A stretch of 64,000 nt of DNA. Origin: UBA3937 sp050951585 (GTDB taxonomy: Bacteria; Bacillota; Peptococcia; DRI-13; DTU073). The stretch is taken from assembly GCA_050951585.1 (NCBI GenBank), contig JBMNJI010000006.1, forward strand, positions 186,001 through 250,000, given 5' to 3'. The notes beneath the pieces were generated by a model. The model searched no databases. It saw nothing but the letters and a program-made list of their open reading frames with translations, and was not told where the DNA came from. The position numbers and the translations under genes were made by a program. Of the stretch, positions 42,090 to 51,205 are shown piece by piece (the first letter of the stretch is position 1; each line of letters starts with the position of its first letter).

Positions 42090-43434
42090 TGGTATTTTCC
42101 CCTTCTTTGCTTGATTTACGGCCGGAAGTTGGCAGCATGTAGTCCTTAAATTGCTCGACATACTGTTCTGTCAGATAGACCGCACAATAAATCCCTTCTT
42201 CCCTGTATTCTGTTTCGGCGACTTTTCCTGCCTGATAAAGTAAACCGGTAAGATTACTTTGGGCAAAAGGCAAGAGCAGATGCACCAGCTGTGGCTGTGC
42301 GGGGAGATTGGCGCTGATTAAGTTTAATAATTCGTCAAGCTGATAATTTTTTGCCGCAGAAATGGCAATAGCCGGCGCATTACGATTAATCAGTGGATGG
42401 AGTTCCAAGGGATCCTGCACTAAGTCCCATTTATTAAAGACCATGATCGTTGGTTTGTTTAGCGAGTCTAACTCCTTTAAGACTCGGTTAACCGTTTCGA
42501 TCTGGGCCGGTATGGCCGGGTTGGAGGCATCGACGACGTGCAATAGTAAATCGGCATATTTGATTTCCTCCAAAGTGGCTCTGAACGCAGCGATAAGCTG
42601 GTGAGGCAACTTATGGATAAAGCCGACGGTATCTGTTAGCAGTACATCCTCTTGCCCGAGGGTTAATTTTCTTGTCGTGGGGTCAAGGGTCGCAAATAGT
42701 TTGTTTTCGGCAAGCGCATCCGCGCCGGTTAGCGTGTTGAGAATTGTTGATTTACCGGCATTGGTATATCCGACTAGCGCCACAACGGGAATTTCCTCTT
42801 GTGTTCTTTTTTGCCTGATAATCCCCCGTTGCTTTTTTATCTGGGCAATTTTTTTCTGCAGTTCGCCAATCCTTCTTCTGATATGGCGACGATCTGACTC
42901 CAGTTTTGTTTCACCGGGGCCCCTGGTTCCAATACCACCTCCCAGGCGGGATAATTCTGTGCCGATCCCTCTTAAACGGGGAAGTAAGTATTTTAACTGG
43001 GCTAATTCTACTTGTAGTTTTCCTTCTTTTGTTTTGGCTCGCTGGGCAAAAATATGCAGTATTAATGCCGTTCTGTCTATAACCCGGCAGTCCAGATGAT
43101 CTTCCAGATTATGTTGCTGTCTGGGGGACAATTCATCATCAAAGATGACAAGATCAATATCCTCCTGTTGTACAATGAGGGCAAGCTCCTCTACCTTCCC
43201 CCTTCCGAGATAAAAAGAAGGGTCCGGATTATTGATTTTTAGCATGAGTTCTTGTTTAATTATCGCTCCGGCAGTATTTGCTAAGGCATGTAATTCTTCT
43301 AATGATTCTTTTCCGCCTAAGAGATTATTTTTTAATTCTTTAAATCCGACTAATAACGTGGTTTCTTCTTTTGCGGCCACATCGTTTAGGGTCGGGTTTT
43401 TGCTTTCTTTATCGATTCTTGATCGCCTCCCCAC
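42076..43434 (-). CDS. hflX: GTPase HflX
   Basis: HflX is a ribosome-binding GTPase that splits stalled or inactive ribosomes under stress. The N-terminal domain (about 20-170; YLGRGKVEEL, FDDELSPRQ, GGGIGTRGPGET) leads to a G domain with G1 GYTNAGKST (about 217), G3 DTVGF, G4 NKWD and G5 SAAK, and a C-terminal domain. The GTG at 43434 gives 452 residues, but the only good SD site, GGGGAGGCG (43432-43424), lies at and inside that start and instead points to an ATC at 43416-43414, 9 bases on. The promoter position also favours the later start. Confidence 0.95.
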   Translation of the reverse strand: MGRRSRIDKESKNPTLNDVAAKEETTLLVGFKELKNNLLGGKESLEELHALANTAGAIIKQELMLKINNPDPSFYLGRGKVEELALIVQQEDIDLVIFDDELSPRQQHNLEDHLDCRVIDRTALILHIFAQRAKTKEGKLQVELAQLKYLLPRLRGIGTELSRLGGGIGTRGPGETKLESDRRHIRRRIGELQKKIAQIKKQRGIIRQKRTQEEIPVVALVGYTNAGKSTILNTLTGADALAENKLFATLDPTTRKLTLGQEDVLLTDTVGFIHKLPHQLIAAFRATLEEIKYADLLLHVVDASNPAIPAQIETVNRVLKELDSLNKPTIMVFNKWDLVQDPLELHPLINRNAPAIAISAAKNYQLDELLNLISANLPAQPQLVHLLLPFAQSNLTGLLYQAGKVAETEYREEGIYCAVYLTEQYVEQFKDYMLPTSGRKSSKEGENTNGQD

Positions 43435-43448
43435 AACATACCAGATGA

Positions 43449-43457
43449 ATTATAGCA
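43449..43457 (-). promoter_or_regulatory. extended -10 promoter of hflX
   Basis: Minus strand TGCTATAAT (complement of 43449-43457) is an extended -10 element. Transcription would begin near 43442-43440, only about 7 bases before the GTG at 43434, leaving a leader that starts just before the SD site. Confidence 0.5.
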
Positions 43458-43461
43458 CAAA

Positions 43462-43494
43462 ACCCAATAAAAAGAAATGAGCCCCCAAGGGCTC
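43462..43494 (-). terminator. terminator of the small zinc-ribbon gene
   Basis: GAGCCC/GGGCTC hairpin with a 4-base loop (43479-43494); on the minus strand it is followed by ATTTCTTTTTATT. Confidence 0.75.
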
Positions 43495-43550
43495 TAGAAC
43501 GTGCAGTGACTTCTTCAGCAGAAGCTGGTTAAAATGTTTTATTGAATATT

Positions 43551-43712
43551 TTATTGAGTGTTTTCATCCTCATGAAATTTTCCTAATAAAGTCCCACATG
43601 AAGAACACATGACATAATGTTCTTTTGTGGCTAATTTTCCTGATTGCTCTGATGACTGATCCATTATTTGATAAAACCGATGCTGACATTTTGGACACGC
43701 TTTCAGAGGCAT
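43551..43712 (-). CDS. small zinc-ribbon protein
   Basis: A 53-residue protein from the ATG at 43712. GGAGGGCGAGG lies just upstream on the minus strand. Two CxxC pairs, CPKC at residues 6-9 and CSSC at 36-39, form a zinc-ribbon layout with QHRFYQIMDQS and KEHYVM between them. It ends in a hydrophilic tail and is followed by its own terminator. Function unknown; the size suits a small nucleic-acid-associated or regulatory protein. Confidence 0.7.
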   Translation of the reverse strand: MPLKACPKCQHRFYQIMDQSSEQSGKLATKEHYVMCSSCGTLLGKFHEDENTQ

Positions 43713-43883
43713 AACCTCGCCCTCCATATGTTTTATTATATTTAAGTCGCTTTTTCAGCTTTTCGTTGTTATTTTATCCTGAAATTATTTTTTCAAACAA
43801 GGATGTAAATCTGACTTAATATCTCATCATAAGGCATAAATGTACGGAAGCAACAAATAATAAACTATGGGAGGTGAATCCTG

Positions 43884-44051
43884 ATGAAAAAGACCACTAG
43901 TCTGGTTTTAACCGGATTAGGCGCAACAGTTACCGGAATAGGCGCCTTAGTTGGCGGTAGAATGGGGGCAGGTCTCACAGGATTCGGATTGGCGCATGTG
44001 GTGTTAGGGACACTGGATATGTTCCGGCCATCAAGGCACACGCGTTATTAA
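43884..44051 (+). CDS. small Gly-rich hydrophobic protein
   Basis: A 55-residue protein with GGGAGGTGA 7 bases before ATG 43884. One long Gly-rich hydrophobic stretch (LVLTGLGATVTGIGALVGG then LTGFGLAHVVLGTLDMF) is flanked by MKKTT and a basic end (RPSRHTRY). Gly spacing suggests one or two tightly packed helices, like small asparagine- or glycine-rich membrane peptides of spore formers. No family is recognised. A strong terminator follows. Confidence 0.7.
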   Translation: MKKTTSLVLTGLGATVTGIGALVGGRMGAGLTGFGLAHVVLGTLDMFRPSRHTRY

Positions 44052-44093
44052 TCGATTTGCCATGACCCTGTTTTTGCTGTAAAGGGAAGACCA

Positions 44094-44141
44094 AGGGAAT
44101 CCGTATGTTTTTAAAACAAAACGGATTCCCTGTTGTTTTTT
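44094..44141 (+). terminator. terminator after the small Gly-rich protein gene
   Basis: AGGGAATCCGT (44094-44104) pairs with ACGGATTCCCT (44121-44131), then GTTGTTTTTT. It separates this gene from the convergent spoVK. Confidence 0.93.
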
Positions 44142-44163
44142 CGCCTTGTTTTCATTTTTTTCA

Positions 44164-45147
44164 CTAAACGCTATCCGCACATTGGTGTAGATCATGCCAG
44201 GTGATTAAGAGCAGATCATTGCGGGTAAGATTCGTTTGATTAATCAAACGCACGGCCTGGTGTCGAATCGCTCTTTCGATGATATTTCTTACTAAACGGG
44301 CATTGCCATTATGTTCGGGCGCAGACAGCGTTCTTTTCGCGATGAGGATTTTTTCCAACTCGTTGCGCGCCTCTTCGGTCAATTGATATTCCCGCTTTTT
44401 GAGCATTTGATCCGCGATGGCGAGCAGTTCCTCCACCGTATAATTAGGGAAATCAATATGGAGCGGAAAACGTGAATATAGCCCAGGATTTGACTCGATA
44501 AATTCATTCATTTCCTCTCTGTAACCGGCTAAAATGAGAATCAGATTATCTTTATAATCTTCCATGGCTTTGACGAGCGTATCAATGGCCTCCTTGCCGA
44601 AGTCGCGCTCTCCGCCCCTAGCCAGTGAATACGCCTCATCAATAAACAGAACACCGCCTAAAGCATGCTTGATTTGTTCACGGGTTTTCAGCGCCGTATG
44701 TCCAATGTATTCGCCCACCAGATCCGCTCTTTCCACTTCAATGACGTGACCTTTTCTTAAAAGTCCCATCTCTTTGAAGAGATTTCCGATAATCCGGGCA
44801 ACGGTAGTTTTTCCGGTGCCGGGCGAACCCTTAAATATCATGTGTAGCACAGGTATATCTGTCTGTAAGTTTTCTTTTTCCCTTTTTCGTTGAATCTGCA
44901 AAAAGGCCTGCAGTTCATATATCAGTTTTTTCACCGTATCCAGACCAATCAGATTATCTAAATCCTCCAGTAATTCTGTCACTCTTTTTTGCTGTAAAGT
45001 GTCCTGTTCGTTATGTAAATGGTTTTTGGCCTGATTATTCAATAAGTAGATATTTGCTAATTTTCGGTCAGTATGTATCGGTTTATGGACAATCATTTGC
45101 GGCGGTTCATTTCTTTTCTGGGGATGAAAAGAAAGACGAATCGGCAT
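44164..45147 (-). CDS. spoVK: stage V sporulation protein K (AAA+ ATPase)
   Basis: SpoVK is a mother-cell AAA+ ATPase of the CbbX/CfxQ type needed for spore maturation. ATG 45147 is preceded by GGTGGTG at 8 bases and gives 327 residues, like Bacillus SpoVK (322). Walker A GSPGTGKTT (about residue 107), Walker B GGVLFIDEAY (about 165) and a C-terminal sensor-2/lid region (NGNARLVRNIIERA) are clear. The N-terminal 70 residues are variable. It is the last gene of the miaB-to-spoVK minus-strand cluster. Confidence 0.94.
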   Translation of the reverse strand: MPIRLSFHPQKRNEPPQMIVHKPIHTDRKLANIYLLNNQAKNHLHNEQDTLQQKRVTELLEDLDNLIGLDTVKKLIYELQAFLQIQRKREKENLQTDIPVLHMIFKGSPGTGKTTVARIIGNLFKEMGLLRKGHVIEVERADLVGEYIGHTALKTREQIKHALGGVLFIDEAYSLARGGERDFGKEAIDTLVKAMEDYKDNLILILAGYREEMNEFIESNPGLYSRFPLHIDFPNYTVEELLAIADQMLKKREYQLTEEARNELEKILIAKRTLSAPEHNGNARLVRNIIERAIRHQAVRLINQTNLTRNDLLLITWHDLHQCADSV

Positions 45148-45237
45148 AGGTCTGTCACCACCATCCTGCAATTCTAATCTACTACCCATTATTTATGCAG
45201 GAAGTATCGTTTGGTGCTTAATTAATCCGGTGCTTCA

Positions 45238-45483
45238 TTATTCTTGCAGTTGTGCGTCATCCAGATGAAAATTAACCGGTTTGTATGGAGATATGGTTGA
45301 AATGGCATGTTTATAGACCATTTGTTGTTTACCCTCGAAATCTATAATAACGGTAAAATTATCAAAACCTTTTACATTCCCTTTTAATTGAAAGCCATTG
45401 ATTAAATATATGGTAACTGGAATATTATCCTTTCTAACTTGGTTTAAAAAGGCATCCTGTAAATTAAATTGTTGTTTGTTCAC
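45238..45483 (-). CDS. hfq: RNA chaperone Hfq
   Basis: Hfq is the hexameric Sm-like protein that pairs small RNAs with mRNAs. The 81 residues carry Sm1 (NIPVTIYLINGFQLKGNVKGFD, split: NIPVTIYLING, FQLKGNVKGFD) and the Sm2 motif MVYKHAIST. The start is GTG with GGAGGGAT before it. It lies downstream of miaA, the standard order. Confidence 0.97.
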   Translation of the reverse strand: MNKQQFNLQDAFLNQVRKDNIPVTIYLINGFQLKGNVKGFDNFTVIIDFEGKQQMVYKHAISTISPYKPVNFHLDDAQLQE

Positions 45484-45537
45484 TCTAATCCCTCCGCTAT
45501 CGTCATCAATTTATACCTAATTTTAATAAGTTCTACA

Positions 45538-46473
45538 TTAGTGTTGAATAGTCCTGCCAATTAATTGCATCATTTGTGATATTATCTCTTCATAATTATA
45601 TTCAGCTTCTTCCGCATTAAACCATTGTATGCGGGGGTCACGCTTAAACCAGGTTAACTGTCTTTTGGCAAAATGCCTCGTTTCCTTTTTAATTAAGTTA
45701 ATGGCCTCCGTCAAATCATACGCACCATGCAAATAAGCAACCAGCTGTTTATATCCTAAACCTTGCATTGCCGGCAAGTTTGCCTTAAACCCGCGCGCCA
45801 ACAGGGTTTTTACCTCCTCCAGGAATCCATTAGCCATCATCTCATCAACCCGTTGTTCAATCCGCTGATAGAGCAGTTCTCTCTTCATTGTTAGACCAAT
45901 CAGGACAACCTGATAAAGAGAAGAATATCGGGCCTCTTTATTGTCGGAAATCCGTTGACCGGTTAAATGGTAATACTCTAAGGCTCTGGTTATTCTTTTT
46001 AAGTCATTGGGATGAATCTTTCCGGCGGCCGGAGGATCCGCCTGGGCCAGCAACTGGTGTAAATATATCTTCCCCTGTTTCTCCGCCAGGGCAAGCAATT
46101 CCTCGCGGTACTCCTGCACATTTTCCTGTTCTGCAAATTCATATTGATCGATCACGGACTGAAGATAAAGTCCCGTTCCTCCCACAAGAAAGGGCAGTTT
46201 CCCCCTGCCGGCTATTTCGGCAATTTTTGCGCGGGCATTTTTTTGAAAATCGGCCACACTGAAGGGTTCATCCGGGTTTTTGATATCCAGTAGGTGATGG
46301 GGCACCCCTTTTGTCTCCGCCAGTGTAATCTTGGCTGTGCCGATATCCATAAACCGATATACTTGCATCGAATCTCCGGAGATAACCTCCCCCTTCAATC
46401 TTAAAGCAAGCTCTACGCTAATTTTTGTTTTTCCCGTCGCTGTTGGGCCAAGAATTACTACTAAAGGAAACAA
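45538..46473 (-). CDS. miaA: tRNA dimethylallyltransferase MiaA
   Basis: MiaA transfers the dimethylallyl group of DMAPP to A37 of tRNAs reading UNN codons; MiaB, encoded upstream, then methylthiolates it. It has 311 residues with P-loop GPTATGKT (about 9-16), GDSMQVYRFMDIGTAK (about 34-49), GGTGLYLQ (about 99) and the tRNA-binding KRQLTWFKRD end. The start is TTG 46473 with AGAGG about 10 bases upstream. The DMAPP it needs comes from the ispH/fni route seen elsewhere in the window. Confidence 0.96.
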   Translation of the reverse strand: MFPLVVILGPTATGKTKISVELALRLKGEVISGDSMQVYRFMDIGTAKITLAETKGVPHHLLDIKNPDEPFSVADFQKNARAKIAEIAGRGKLPFLVGGTGLYLQSVIDQYEFAEQENVQEYREELLALAEKQGKIYLHQLLAQADPPAAGKIHPNDLKRITRALEYYHLTGQRISDNKEARYSSLYQVVLIGLTMKRELLYQRIEQRVDEMMANGFLEEVKTLLARGFKANLPAMQGLGYKQLVAYLHGAYDLTEAINLIKKETRHFAKRQLTWFKRDPRIQWFNAEEAEYNYEEIISQMMQLIGRTIQH

Positions 46474-46590
46474 TCCAGTTAACCTCTCTTTTCTATCCTC
46501 TTTTATCTTTACCAGTTTCTCTTTATTTTAATATCTCTTCACCTCAGACAATGCAATAAAAGACGATGTTAAAATACGGGGTATGGAACG

Positions 46591-48507
46591 CTAAAGACGG
46601 TGAAATGCCTTAAGGATTTCCTGTTGGGTTATTTTGTAAATGATCGGTCGACCATGGGGACAGGTTAAATAGTTTTCCGCTTTGCTCAGGTCTTTAAGCA
46701 GTTGTTCCATCTGCGGCAGTGTTAGCTTCGTATTGGCTTTAATCGCTGATTTGCAGGAGGTATGAATCAGGACTTCTCTCTTGCAATCCGGTATCTCAGT
46801 TGTTCCCCGGCTGTTTTCTAAGTGTTCGAGGAGTGAATAAAAATAATCCTGCGGTTCCATGCTGATTCCGGCCGGGATGGCCCGTACCAGGTAAGTGCGT
46901 GGACCGAAATGCTCGATAATGATTCCTAATTCGACTAAAGGAATGATATACTTGAGAACGGTTTCTTCTTCTAATAGGGAAAGATGAAGAGTCACCGGCT
47001 GCAACAAGACCTGACTGTCCAGTGTGCACCGGGCTGTCTTCGTCAACAATGCTTCAAAGATAATTCTTTCGTGGGCAACGTGCTGATCAATCAAATAAAG
47101 CCCTTCCGTGCCTTCAGCGAGAATAAAAGTATTGTATAACTGACCAATTACCTTTAGTTGTGGCCAGCTACTTTTTTCTGGCTGAGAATCTGCGCAGTTG
47201 ACGGAGATCGGCATGCTGGCCTTAATAAGGGCAGCATTATTCCCCTGCTCTTCCTTTCTGTCGGCATCTGGAGAAACTGGCGGTGGGATTACCAAATCAG
47301 CCGCCTCCTGAAAAGCAAGTGTCGTTTGGCGGTGTGGCGTATCCTCTCTCGGCGCATCCTTTCTTGCCTCATTATTAATGTTACCGGGATTTGCTACTCC
47401 GGTAAATAAGGATTTGTCTTCGTGCACGAAGACATCCTGGGGCGTGGTCGTTAATTTGTCTTCGTAAGAGAAATTGTCCGCCCATTCGCTTTTTGGATTG
47501 TTAAAGTAATGGGGAATCTTCTTTTCGGCAATTAAGATACTTTTTAAGAGCAGGGTCATTTCTTTGGCCAGCAGGGGGTTTCGTAATCGAACTTCCAGCT
47601 TGCTCGGGTGCACATTAACATCAATCGTGGCAGGATCAAGCTGTAGATTGAGTACACAAAGGGGGAATTGTCCTTTCGGAAGCGTATCTTCGTAAACTTC
47701 TTCGAGAGCGCGCGACAGTTCCTTGGCATAGACTCTGCGCCGATTGATATAAAAATTTATCCCTTTGCGGTTCATCCGATGATAGGTTGGTAAAGTCAGC
47801 ACCCCCGAAATGCTCCCGCCCGGTAGTTCCCCGCTGACTTCAATCAGGGCTTCTTTCGCCTCCATCCCATAAAAGTGCTCCACCAAATCATTGTAACTTG
47901 TCATCCCCGACGTATTAAGGATCTCTTTGCCGTCGCGGTAAAAGATGAAACTAACCTCCGGATGACTCAGCGCAAATTTTATTAATAAATCGTGGATCAG
48001 TCCACTTTCATATCCTTCGGAACGTAAAAACTTTTTCCGCGCCGGCGTGTTGTAAAACAGATCAGAGACGACGATAGAAGTACCGACCGGTGCACCCGTG
48101 GGTTCACCTTGCGGGGGATTGTCCGCACTGATGACCAGTTTCCTTCCCACCGGATCGGTAAAGCGTCTGCTGTTTATTTCTACTTTGGCAACCGAGACAA
48201 TGCTCGGCAAAGCCTCACCACGAAAACCAAGGGACTTAATATGTTCGAGATCCGTGATGGTACGTATTTTACTGGTGGCATGGCTTTGCACAGCCAAAGT
48301 CAAATCTTCCTCTGACATCCCACAACCATTATCGGTCACCTTGATTAAAGTGAGCCCACCATTCATAATCTCCACTACTATTTTCGCGGCGACCGCATCA
48401 AGGGAGTTTTCCACCAGTTCCTTGACAACGGAAACGGGACGTTCGATCACTTCTCCCGCGGCTATTTGATTGGCTGTCAGTGCATCAAGGAGGTGAATTT
48501 CAGGCAT
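46591..48507 (-). CDS. mutL: DNA mismatch repair protein MutL
   Basis: MutL links mismatch recognition by MutS to strand incision. Its 638 residues comprise an N-terminal GHKL ATPase (ELVENSLDA, DNGCGM, GFRGEALPSI), a variable linker (350-445) and a C-terminal dimerisation/endonuclease domain with DQHVAHERIIFE (the usual DQHA(X)2E(X)4E site, with Val for Ala), SCKSAIKAN and CPHGRP. The endonuclease motifs are as expected where MutH is absent. The ATG overlaps the end of mutS by 8 bases. Confidence 0.96.
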   Translation of the reverse strand: MPEIHLLDALTANQIAAGEVIERPVSVVKELVENSLDAVAAKIVVEIMNGGLTLIKVTDNGCGMSEEDLTLAVQSHATSKIRTITDLEHIKSLGFRGEALPSIVSVAKVEINSRRFTDPVGRKLVISADNPPQGEPTGAPVGTSIVVSDLFYNTPARKKFLRSEGYESGLIHDLLIKFALSHPEVSFIFYRDGKEILNTSGMTSYNDLVEHFYGMEAKEALIEVSGELPGGSISGVLTLPTYHRMNRKGINFYINRRRVYAKELSRALEEVYEDTLPKGQFPLCVLNLQLDPATIDVNVHPSKLEVRLRNPLLAKEMTLLLKSILIAEKKIPHYFNNPKSEWADNFSYEDKLTTTPQDVFVHEDKSLFTGVANPGNINNEARKDAPREDTPHRQTTLAFQEAADLVIPPPVSPDADRKEEQGNNAALIKASMPISVNCADSQPEKSSWPQLKVIGQLYNTFILAEGTEGLYLIDQHVAHERIIFEALLTKTARCTLDSQVLLQPVTLHLSLLEEETVLKYIIPLVELGIIIEHFGPRTYLVRAIPAGISMEPQDYFYSLLEHLENSRGTTEIPDCKREVLIHTSCKSAIKANTKLTLPQMEQLLKDLSKAENYLTCPHGRPIIYKITQQEILKAFHRL

Positions 48508-51181
48508 TCTTGACCAGCTCCTGTATTTGAGATAGCTTATTTAGCGCCTCCAGCGGCGTCATCGAAAAGATGTCCATCCTGGAAAGAGCATCTTTTAAAT
48601 CCTGGTAATCTTTTGCTATCCTTTCTTTTTCTTTTTCTAATTGTTGCAGTTCTCTCGCCAGATTTTGCTCTGTCAAGTCACCCTCGGTCACATTTCTTGT
48701 CTTAAGCATATTTTTGGTGTATTGCTTCTCTTCTTCCATCACCCGCAAGATCTCTTTTGCCCGCTGTACTACTGAGGATGGTAGTCCGGCCAGTCGGGCA
48801 ACTTGGATACCGTAACTTTTATCCGCCGCCCCGGGGATGATTTTATGCAGAAAAATGATTTCTTCTCCCTTTTCCTGCACGGAAACAGATAGGTTTTCTA
48901 CGGTTTCATACTGAGTGCTAAGACGGGTTAGTTCGTGATAATGTGTGGCAAAAAGGGTTTTAGCGGCGACATGCTTGATTAAATACTCACTAACGGCCCA
49001 GGCCATGCTTAATCCATCATAAGTACTTGTTCCTCTGCCCACTTCATCAAGAATGACCAGACTGAATCTCGTGGCGTGATTGAGAATGTTAGCCACTTCG
49101 TTCATTTCCACCATAAAAGTACTCTGTCCGCTGCGTAAATCATCACTAGCCCCCACGCGGGCAAAGACACGGTCACGTAGTGAAATCACTGCGCTTCTGG
49201 CGGGAACAAAGCTGCCGATTTGCGCCATGATAATCGTCAGCGCCACACTGCGGCAATATGTACTTTTCCCACCCATATTGGGGCCGGTAATAATATAAAA
49301 ATCGGTCTGTGCAGGCATGAGGAGATCATTAGGCACATAGGCGGCTTCCGGTAACATTTTTTCCACAGCCGGATGGCGCAGATCCTCAATCTGTAACAGG
49401 TTCTCCTCTTTCGCAAGGAGTCGGGGACGCACATAGGAGTTTTGAATGGACAGTTCGGCGAAGGATTGCAACACATCAAGCTGAGCCAAAATGTGTGAGG
49501 TTTCTTGCACACGTTTGGCGGTTTGCCCGATTTCCTTCAATAATTGCTGGTAAATCTCTTCTTCCAGTGATGCCAGTTTTTCTTCCGCACCTAAGACCTG
49601 GCTTTCCAGCCGTAACAGTTCTTCCGTGACATAACGCTCGCCGTTTGCTAAGGTCTGTTTCCTTTGAAAATAGGGCGGAACCAAACTTAAGTTTGCTTTG
49701 GTCACTTCGAAATAATAACCGAAAACCTTGTTAAAACCAATCTTTAAAGATTTGATCCCGGACTTTTCCTTCTCTTCGTTTTCTAAACGGGCAATCCATT
49801 CCTTCCCGTTAATGCTTATCTCGCGTAATTCATCAACTTGCTGATGATATCCCGCTTTGATCACCCCGCCGTCTTTGAGATTGAGCGGGGGATCTTCTTC
49901 CAGGGCATCAATGAGGGTCTGTTGCACATCCTCCAATACATCCAGGCCCTTTCTTAAAGAGACCAAATACTCGGCTTCGCAGAAACAGTCCAGCAGTTTT
50001 GCCAATTCGGGCAATACCGCCAGTGAATCCCTAAAAGCAATTAATTCTTTGGGATTGGCCCGTCCATATAGAATTCGGGTCATCAGTCTTTCCAGATCAT
50101 AAACCTTTTCCAGGTTGTGGCGGATTCTTTGTCTTTCCGACCAGCGTTTGCTGAGTATTTCCACTGCATCCAGGCGCTTTTCGAGCATCAGCTTGTCGGT
50201 GAGGGGTTTTTCCAGCCACTGTTGCAGAAGGCGGGCGCCGCAAGCTGTTTTTGTCTTATCCAGAAGATCGAGCAAACTGCCCTTCCGTTCACCATAGCGT
50301 AGCGTTCTTGTTAGTTCAAGATTGCGAAAAGTAGTTGCATCAATGGTGAGATAAGCTTCCGGATAATAGAGCCTAATTTTTCTGATTTGCTGGGGTGCTG
50401 CTTTTTGTGTTTCAAGCAGGTAGCGCAGAATGGCCCCTGCTGCCGAAACAGCTTGTCTCCTGCTTTGATACTCATTACTGGTGAGAAAGTTCTCCTGAAA
50501 ATGACTGCAAAGAAGTGAAACTGCATTACTGTATGTAAACGCCTCTTCCTTATAGTTAGTAAGCATGGTATTTTCCAGTCCGGTTAAAGCAGCGTAAATC
50601 TTGTTTTGAGTATTGGCTTCTTTATTGCTGGGATTTATGGGGATGAGTATTTCCGCCGGGCTAATTCTGATCAACTCTTCAAAGAGGATTGCTTTTCCTT
50701 CCGCCCCGTTAAACTGGCAAAGCCAAAACTCTCCCGTGGATACATCACAAAAGGCGAGCCCATAGGCATACGGTTCAGTGTAAAGGGCGGCCAGATAAGT
50801 GTTACCGGCATTTTGGTTTAATTGGGCATCAAAGGCTGTTCCGGGGGTAATCACACGGATTACTTCCCTTTTCACGATTCCTTTGGCCAGCTTTGGGTTT
50901 TCCACCTGTTCGCAAATAGCCACCTTATAGCCTTTTTGAATCAGTCGGTTGATATAGTTATCGGCGGCATGGTATGGCACTCCGCACATGGGCACTCTTT
51001 CTTCCAGCCCGGCATCACGACCGGTTAAGGTAATCTCTAATTCCCGTGAAGCCAGCAGGGCATCATCACTGAACATTTCGTAAAAATCGCCCAAACGAAA
51101 AAAAAGGATGGTATCGGGATATTGTTTTTTAATTTCGCTGTATTGTTTCATCATGGGGGTTGCAGGAGCTTGTCGGCTCAT
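48500..51181 (-). CDS. mutS: DNA mismatch repair protein MutS
   Basis: MutS recognises mismatches. Its 893 residues hold the mismatch-reading domain I with the Phe-x-Glu motif (GDFYEMF, about residue 34), connector, lever/clamp region and a C-terminal ATPase with Walker A GPNMGGKST (about 628), Walker B VILDEVGRGTS (about 706) and signature SQFMVEM-like STFMVEMNE. A C-terminal tail with helix-turn-helix and a beta-clamp-like region follows. GGAGGGAG precedes ATG 51181. miaB lies 24 bases upstream. Confidence 0.97.
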   Translation of the reverse strand: MSRQAPATPMMKQYSEIKKQYPDTILFFRLGDFYEMFSDDALLASRELEITLTGRDAGLEERVPMCGVPYHAADNYINRLIQKGYKVAICEQVENPKLAKGIVKREVIRVITPGTAFDAQLNQNAGNTYLAALYTEPYAYGLAFCDVSTGEFWLCQFNGAEGKAILFEELIRISPAEILIPINPSNKEANTQNKIYAALTGLENTMLTNYKEEAFTYSNAVSLLCSHFQENFLTSNEYQSRRQAVSAAGAILRYLLETQKAAPQQIRKIRLYYPEAYLTIDATTFRNLELTRTLRYGERKGSLLDLLDKTKTACGARLLQQWLEKPLTDKLMLEKRLDAVEILSKRWSERQRIRHNLEKVYDLERLMTRILYGRANPKELIAFRDSLAVLPELAKLLDCFCEAEYLVSLRKGLDVLEDVQQTLIDALEEDPPLNLKDGGVIKAGYHQQVDELREISINGKEWIARLENEEKEKSGIKSLKIGFNKVFGYYFEVTKANLSLVPPYFQRKQTLANGERYVTEELLRLESQVLGAEEKLASLEEEIYQQLLKEIGQTAKRVQETSHILAQLDVLQSFAELSIQNSYVRPRLLAKEENLLQIEDLRHPAVEKMLPEAAYVPNDLLMPAQTDFYIITGPNMGGKSTYCRSVALTIIMAQIGSFVPARSAVISLRDRVFARVGASDDLRSGQSTFMVEMNEVANILNHATRFSLVILDEVGRGTSTYDGLSMAWAVSEYLIKHVAAKTLFATHYHELTRLSTQYETVENLSVSVQEKGEEIIFLHKIIPGAADKSYGIQVARLAGLPSSVVQRAKEILRVMEEEKQYTKNMLKTRNVTEGDLTEQNLARELQQLEKEKERIAKDYQDLKDALSRMDIFSMTPLEALNKLSQIQELVKNA

Positions 51182-51205
51182 TTCTTTCTCCCCTCCTCTA
51201 TCATC

